Of a DNA stretch of 64,000 nt, positions 61,017 to 64,000 are shown piece after piece (within the stretch, counting starts at the first letter, position 1; each line of letters starts with the position of its first letter). The notes beneath the pieces were generated by a model, which had not been told where the DNA came from, did not search any database, and saw only the letters and a list, made by a program, of their open reading frames with translations. The translations under genes were made by a program, and so were the position numbers. The stretch comes from JANNNX01 sp031398745. GTDB taxonomy: Bacteria; Actinomycetota; Acidimicrobiia; Acidimicrobiales; CADCSY01. Location of the stretch: assembly GCA_031398745.1 (NCBI GenBank), contig JANNNX010000071.1, positions 1 to 64,000 of the forward strand, read 5' to 3'.

Positions 61017-61517
61017 GTGCCCCACACCCCGTCCGTCGACGCCGACGGACGACAGGCCGGCGAGTCGCCCGAGGCACCGGGCGACGACGCCAGGGTCGTG
61101 TCGGCGGAGTTGGCGGCCCGGCTCCGGCTGGCCTCCGGACGACTCAGTCGCCGCCTGCGCCAGGAGGCCGACGACCGGTACACGCCGAGCCAGCTCTCCG
61201 CCCTGACGTCGATCGACCGGCACGGGCCACTGACCCTCGGTGAGCTGGCCTCACTCGAGCGAGTCCAGCCCCCGTCGATCACGCGCATCGTGTCGGCCCT
61301 GGAGGCCGTCGAGTTGGTCAGTCGCGAGATCGACCCCACCGACCGGCGGGTGTCGCTGGTGAGCATCACCCCCAAGGGCCGTCGCGACCTCGACCGGGGC
61401 CGCAGCCAGTGGGCCGCCTTCCTCGCGGCTCGCATCGGGCAGTTGGCGCCCGACGAGCGAGCCGCGTTGACCGCCGCCTTGCCCGTCCTCGAGCAGCTCG
61501 TGGAGGACGGCGACTGA
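61017..61517 (+). CDS. MarR-family transcriptional regulator, 166 aa
   Basis: The winged helix is clear: TPSQLSALTSIDRHGPLTLG, ELASLERVQPPSITRIVSAL and the wing EIDPTDRRVSLVSITPKG. An acidic, unstructured leader of about 25 residues precedes the dimerisation helix. The GTG at 61017 directly follows a -10 hexamer. Its divergent position and two nearby palindromes suggest it controls itself and the glcG/amidohydrolase/DUF59 operon. Confidence 0.92.
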   Translation: MPHTPSVDADGRQAGESPEAPGDDARVVSAELAARLRLASGRLSRRLRQEADDRYTPSQLSALTSIDRHGPLTLGELASLERVQPPSITRIVSALEAVELVSREIDPTDRRVSLVSITPKGRRDLDRGRSQWAAFLAARIGQLAPDERAALTAALPVLEQLVEDGD

Positions 61518-61533
61518 CCGAGTCGGTCGCCCC

Positions 61534-61977
61534 TCAGGTGCCCTCGCCCTCGGGCGGTGCCGCCCTCGGCCAGCCCGGGGGAAGGGCACCCATCTGGACC
61601 AGGTAGGGCAACGGGTTGGACGAGCCCCAATGCCGGGCAATGCGCCCGTCACGCACCCAGAAGAAGCCGCAGCTGTCGAGCGTGACCTCGTTGCCCGAGG
61701 CCGGTACCCCGGCGAAGGTGCCGGTGTGGCGGCCTCGGAGCCGGTAGCGGGCGCAGAAGACGTCACCTTCGCTGACCATCGACACCAACTCGGCCGACTT
61801 CTCGCTGAGCCCGCCGGCCGAGGCCCGGAAGTAGGCCTTCAGTGCCTCTCGACTGCGCACGTCGGTGCCCTCGGTCTCGTAGTCCTCGGTGTAGAGCTCG
61901 TCGAAGATGTCGTAGTCGTCGGTCGTCGTGGCCTGGAAGAACAGGGCCATCAGCGCCTCGTGGGCCGGGTCCGGCAT
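61534..61977 (-). CDS. SnoaL-like/NTF2-fold protein, 147 aa
   Basis: The cone-shaped NTF2 fold is indicated by HEALMALFFQATTTDDYDIFDELYTEDYE at the start and by GNEVTLDSCGFFWVRDGRIARHW at the end. Families of this fold include polyketide cyclases, isomerases and dehydratases, and no catalytic residue set allows a choice. The C-terminus is Pro-rich. The ATG has an AGGGGGA ribosome site. It ends 16 bases from the convergent marR. Confidence 0.82.
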   Translation of the reverse strand: MPDPAHEALMALFFQATTTDDYDIFDELYTEDYETEGTDVRSREALKAYFRASAGGLSEKSAELVSMVSEGDVFCARYRLRGRHTGTFAGVPASGNEVTLDSCGFFWVRDGRIARHWGSSNPLPYLVQMGALPPGWPRAAPPEGEGT

Positions 61978-62087
61978 CGATCCCCCTGGTATCGGTCACG
62001 GCCCCGTGCCGTGGGTACCTTTCCTAGCGCGCCCCGAGCTCCGGGCGCGCCTCGAGTGCGTTCCTCCCGCGCCCCCGGCACGGTGGT

Positions 62088-62093
62088 TACCAT
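62088..62093 (+). promoter_or_regulatory. -10 element of the 62100 gene (leaderless)
   Basis: TACCAT ends 6 bases before the GTG at 62100. Confidence 0.55.
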
Positions 62094-62099
62094 CCGGCC

Positions 62100-62891
62100 G
62101 TGCCCGATCCTCGCGATGCCATCCAGGTCCTTCACTCGTCCCACGACCGCCTCGTCGCCCTCGTCGACGGCCTCGGTCCCGACGAACTACGCACGACGTC
62201 GTACTGCGACGAGTGGCCGGTGGCCCAGGTGCTCTCGCACCGGGGCAGCGGCGCCGAGATCTACACGGGCGTGGTCGATGCCGTCGTCGCCGGCGACGAA
62301 CCCCCGGGCCGGGAGGCGATGGCCCCCATCTGGGCCCGGTGGGACGCGATGTCCGCCGACGAGCAGGCTGTCGCCTGGCGCACTTCGGTCGACCGTTTCC
62401 TGGCCACCCTCGATGCCGTGCCCGACGAGGTTCTGAGCGGCGCCACCTTCACCGGGCCGATGGGCCCGATGCCGCTGGCCATGCTGCCCACCATGCGGGT
62501 CGGCGAGCAGGTGCTGCACCAGTGGGACGTCGAGGTGACCTTCGAGCCGGAAGCCGAGCTCCTCGACCAAGGAGCGGCCGTACTGGCCGAGCAGATCCCG
62601 ATGATCGCCGGACGCATGGCCGACGCCGAGGCCGCCAAGGCCTTGGGCCCGCTGACCTTGGGCGTACGGACCAGTGACCCGGCGGCTGCTTACACGCTGA
62701 CCTTCGGCGAGGAGGGCGTGGCCGTCGCCGAGGGTGAGCCCGCGGCCGCCGATGCCACGGTGTCCCTGCCGATGGCGGCCTTCGTCCGGCTGGCCTGGGG
62801 TCGCCTCGATCCCGCCCACACACCGGCTGCCGTCGAGGTCGACGGTCGGGTGTCGCTCAACGACCTTCGTCGGGTCTGGCCCGGCCGCTGA
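62100..62891 (+). CDS. Maleylpyruvate isomerase/mycothiol-dependent DinB family protein, 263 aa
   Basis: The DinB four-helix bundle is recognised by TSYCDEWPVAQVLSHRGSG and RVGEQVLHQWDVE. His47, Glu136 and His140 are the likely zinc ligands. The C-terminal SCP2-like domain (about 175-260) fits the TIGR03083 group of mycothiol-dependent enzymes. Members include mycothiol S-transferases and maleylpyruvate isomerase. The specific reaction is open. The GTG follows a -10 hexamer by 6 bases. Confidence 0.85.
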   Translation: MPDPRDAIQVLHSSHDRLVALVDGLGPDELRTTSYCDEWPVAQVLSHRGSGAEIYTGVVDAVVAGDEPPGREAMAPIWARWDAMSADEQAVAWRTSVDRFLATLDAVPDEVLSGATFTGPMGPMPLAMLPTMRVGEQVLHQWDVEVTFEPEAELLDQGAAVLAEQIPMIAGRMADAEAAKALGPLTLGVRTSDPAAAYTLTFGEEGVAVAEGEPAAADATVSLPMAAFVRLAWGRLDPAHTPAAVEVDGRVSLNDLRRVWPGR

Positions 62892-62931
62892 GTCGCGGCA
62901 AAGCCGCCGGGGGCCGCCTGGCTGCGGCCCG

Positions 62932-62937
62932 TAGACT
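62932..62937 (+). promoter_or_regulatory. -10 element of map (leaderless)
   Basis: TAGACT ends 6 bases before the GTG at 62944. Confidence 0.55.
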
Positions 62938-62943
62938 CCGCTC

Positions 62944-63897
62944 GTGCAAGTGACCCGGCCCGCCCCGGCCTTGCGGTCGAACGACCTCTGCTGGTGTGGC
63001 TCGGGGCGCAAGTACAAGCGCTGTCACCGCAGTGAGCCCGTGCGGGCCGGGCGCCAGAGCCCCCGCAGGTTGGTGCCCGACACCATCCCGGCGCCGCCCT
63101 ACGCCGAGACCGGCCAGCCGGTCGACACCGGCGAGGCGATGGTGCGACCGCCCGAGGTGATCGACCGCATGCGTCGGACGGGTGCCGCGGCCGCCCAGAT
63201 CCTCGCCGCGGCCGGGGCGATGGTCGCCCCCGGGGTGACTACCGACGCGATCGACGAGTTGGTGCATCAGCGCAGCATCGATGCCGGTGGCTACCCCAGC
63301 CCCCTCGGCTACCGGGGCTTCCCGAAGTCGGTCTGCACCTCGGTCAACGAGGTCATCTGCCACGGGATCCCCGACGACCGGGCCCTGGTCGAAGGCGACA
63401 TCGTCGACATCGACGTGACCCTCTACCGCGAGGGCGTGCACGGCGACACCAACGCCACCTTCCTGGTCGGCCGGGTGGATCCGGCGTCGGCCCGCCTGGT
63501 CGACGTGACCCGCCAGTGCCTCGAGCTGGCCATCGACGCCGTTCGTCCGGGTGCGCCGTTCAACGTCATCGGCGCCGCCATCCAGGGCCACGCCGAGGCC
63601 GAGGGCTTCTCGGTGGTGCGCGACTTCGTGGGCCACGGCATCGGCCGGACGTTCCATGGCCCGCCCCACGTACTGCACTACTTCGACCCCACCTTCACCC
63701 TCCTCATGGAGGAAGGCATGACCTTCACCATCGAGCCGATGATCAGCCAGGGCGACTGGCGGGCCCGGATGTGGGCGGACGGGTGGACCGCGGTGACCGC
63801 CGACGGCCGTCGGTCGGCCCAGTTCGAGCACACCCTGGTGGTCACGGCCGGCGGCGCCGAGGTCCTCACCGCGTTCGACGGCACCCCCACCGCCTGA
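62944..63897 (+). CDS. map: Type I methionine aminopeptidase with N-terminal SEC-C zinc motif, 317 aa
   Basis: The enzyme removes initiator Met from new proteins. The pita-bread domain has CTSVNEVICHGIPDD, VDIDVTLYREGVHGDTN (two Asp), VGHGIGRTFHGPP (His), TFTIEPM (Glu) and FEHTLVVT (Glu). The N-terminus adds a SEC-C knuckle (C16, C18, C27, H28 in CWCGSGRKYKRCH), a zinc motif expected to dock the enzyme on the ribosome or a partner. The GTG directly follows a -10 hexamer. Confidence 0.95.
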   Translation: MQVTRPAPALRSNDLCWCGSGRKYKRCHRSEPVRAGRQSPRRLVPDTIPAPPYAETGQPVDTGEAMVRPPEVIDRMRRTGAAAAQILAAAGAMVAPGVTTDAIDELVHQRSIDAGGYPSPLGYRGFPKSVCTSVNEVICHGIPDDRALVEGDIVDIDVTLYREGVHGDTNATFLVGRVDPASARLVDVTRQCLELAIDAVRPGAPFNVIGAAIQGHAEAEGFSVVRDFVGHGIGRTFHGPPHVLHYFDPTFTLLMEEGMTFTIEPMISQGDWRARMWADGWTAVTADGRRSAQFEHTLVVTAGGAEVLTAFDGTPTA

Positions 63898-63918
63898 CGC
63901 GACCCCTCCGGGCGCGGC

Positions 63919-63948
63919 ACGAGGGCGCACCCGCAGGCACGCCCTCGT
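63919..63948 (+). terminator. Hairpin downstream of map
   Basis: ACGAGGGCG and CGCCCTCGT form a perfect 9-bp GC-rich stem with a 12-base loop, 22 bases after the map stop. No T-run follows, so it may act as an actinobacterial U-less terminator. The remaining bases to 64000 show only a possible minus-strand gene end (stop at 63984-63986) that cannot be identified. Confidence 0.45.
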
Positions 63949-64000
63949 CCGTAGCAGCTTGCGTTCGGCCCCGGCGCGACGGATCAGTCGACGGGCAGGC

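Overview
The window reads as chromosomal DNA of a high-GC actinobacterium, most likely of the Acidimicrobiia type. The evidence is very GC-rich codon use, many GTG starts, a proteasome ATPase (ARC/Mpa), a MarP-like protease, F420 biosynthesis (FbiC) with an LLM flavin enzyme, mycothiol-linked folds, ergothioneine synthesis, and a mycobacterial AftD-like arabinosyltransferase. I saw no tRNA, rRNA, CRISPR array, insertion sequence or prophage. Genes are packed tightly, often with ATGA/GTGA overlaps, and no intergenic gap exceeds about 140 bases.

Layout. 1-6.9 kb: a minus-strand proteasome ATPase cut by the window edge, a plus-strand ferredoxin, then a minus-strand run led by a TetR regulator (PBP4-type carboxypeptidase, LON-domain protein, three small membrane proteins, TrmI, MarP). 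6.9-16.6 kb, plus strand: a small unknown protein, transketolase, transaldolase, LLM oxidoreductase, an orphan solute-binding lipoprotein, the two-domain F420 enzyme FbiC and a LOG-family hydrolase. 16.6-26.1 kb, mixed: Cys-rich unknown, RNase D/rhodanese/DUF3151, flavin reductase/SirB1-like, aldehyde dehydrogenase, GDPD, FAD-linked oxidase and acyl-ACP desaturase. 26.1-41.7 kb: a cell-envelope glycan locus with two membrane glycosyltransferases on the minus strand, a plus-strand operon (UGM-like flavoprotein, GT-C, GT4, AftD-like enzyme, double-domain methyltransferase), and a minus-strand acyltransferase-SGNH fusion beside a related free SGNH protein. 41.7-48 kb: AlkA-type glycosylase, K+-independent proton-pumping pyrophosphatase, methyltransferase and type-B carboxylesterase. 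48.1-52.5 kb: egtABCD. 52.5-64 kb: SDR, a short protein with a ParB-like N-terminus, an Rv2466c-like thioredoxin-fold protein, a divergent M24 peptidase, VOC protein, an unusual pyruvate kinase, the GlcG/amidohydrolase/DUF59 trio with a divergent MarR regulator, SnoaL-like and mycothiol-DinB proteins, and a SEC-C methionine aminopeptidase.

The clearest cross-cutting signal is promoter architecture. At least sixteen genes have a TANNNT hexamer ending 6-9 bases before the start codon, which implies leaderless mRNAs. This helps fix several starts and points to an AUC start for the AlkA-like gene. Four palindromic operator candidates sit on these promoters (TetR divergence, LLM gene, desaturase, MarR divergence). 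The most promising less-described systems are the AftD-centred glycan locus and the MarR-controlled GlcG/amidohydrolase/DUF59 trio, whose last two members normally accompany a diiron monooxygenase that is absent here.
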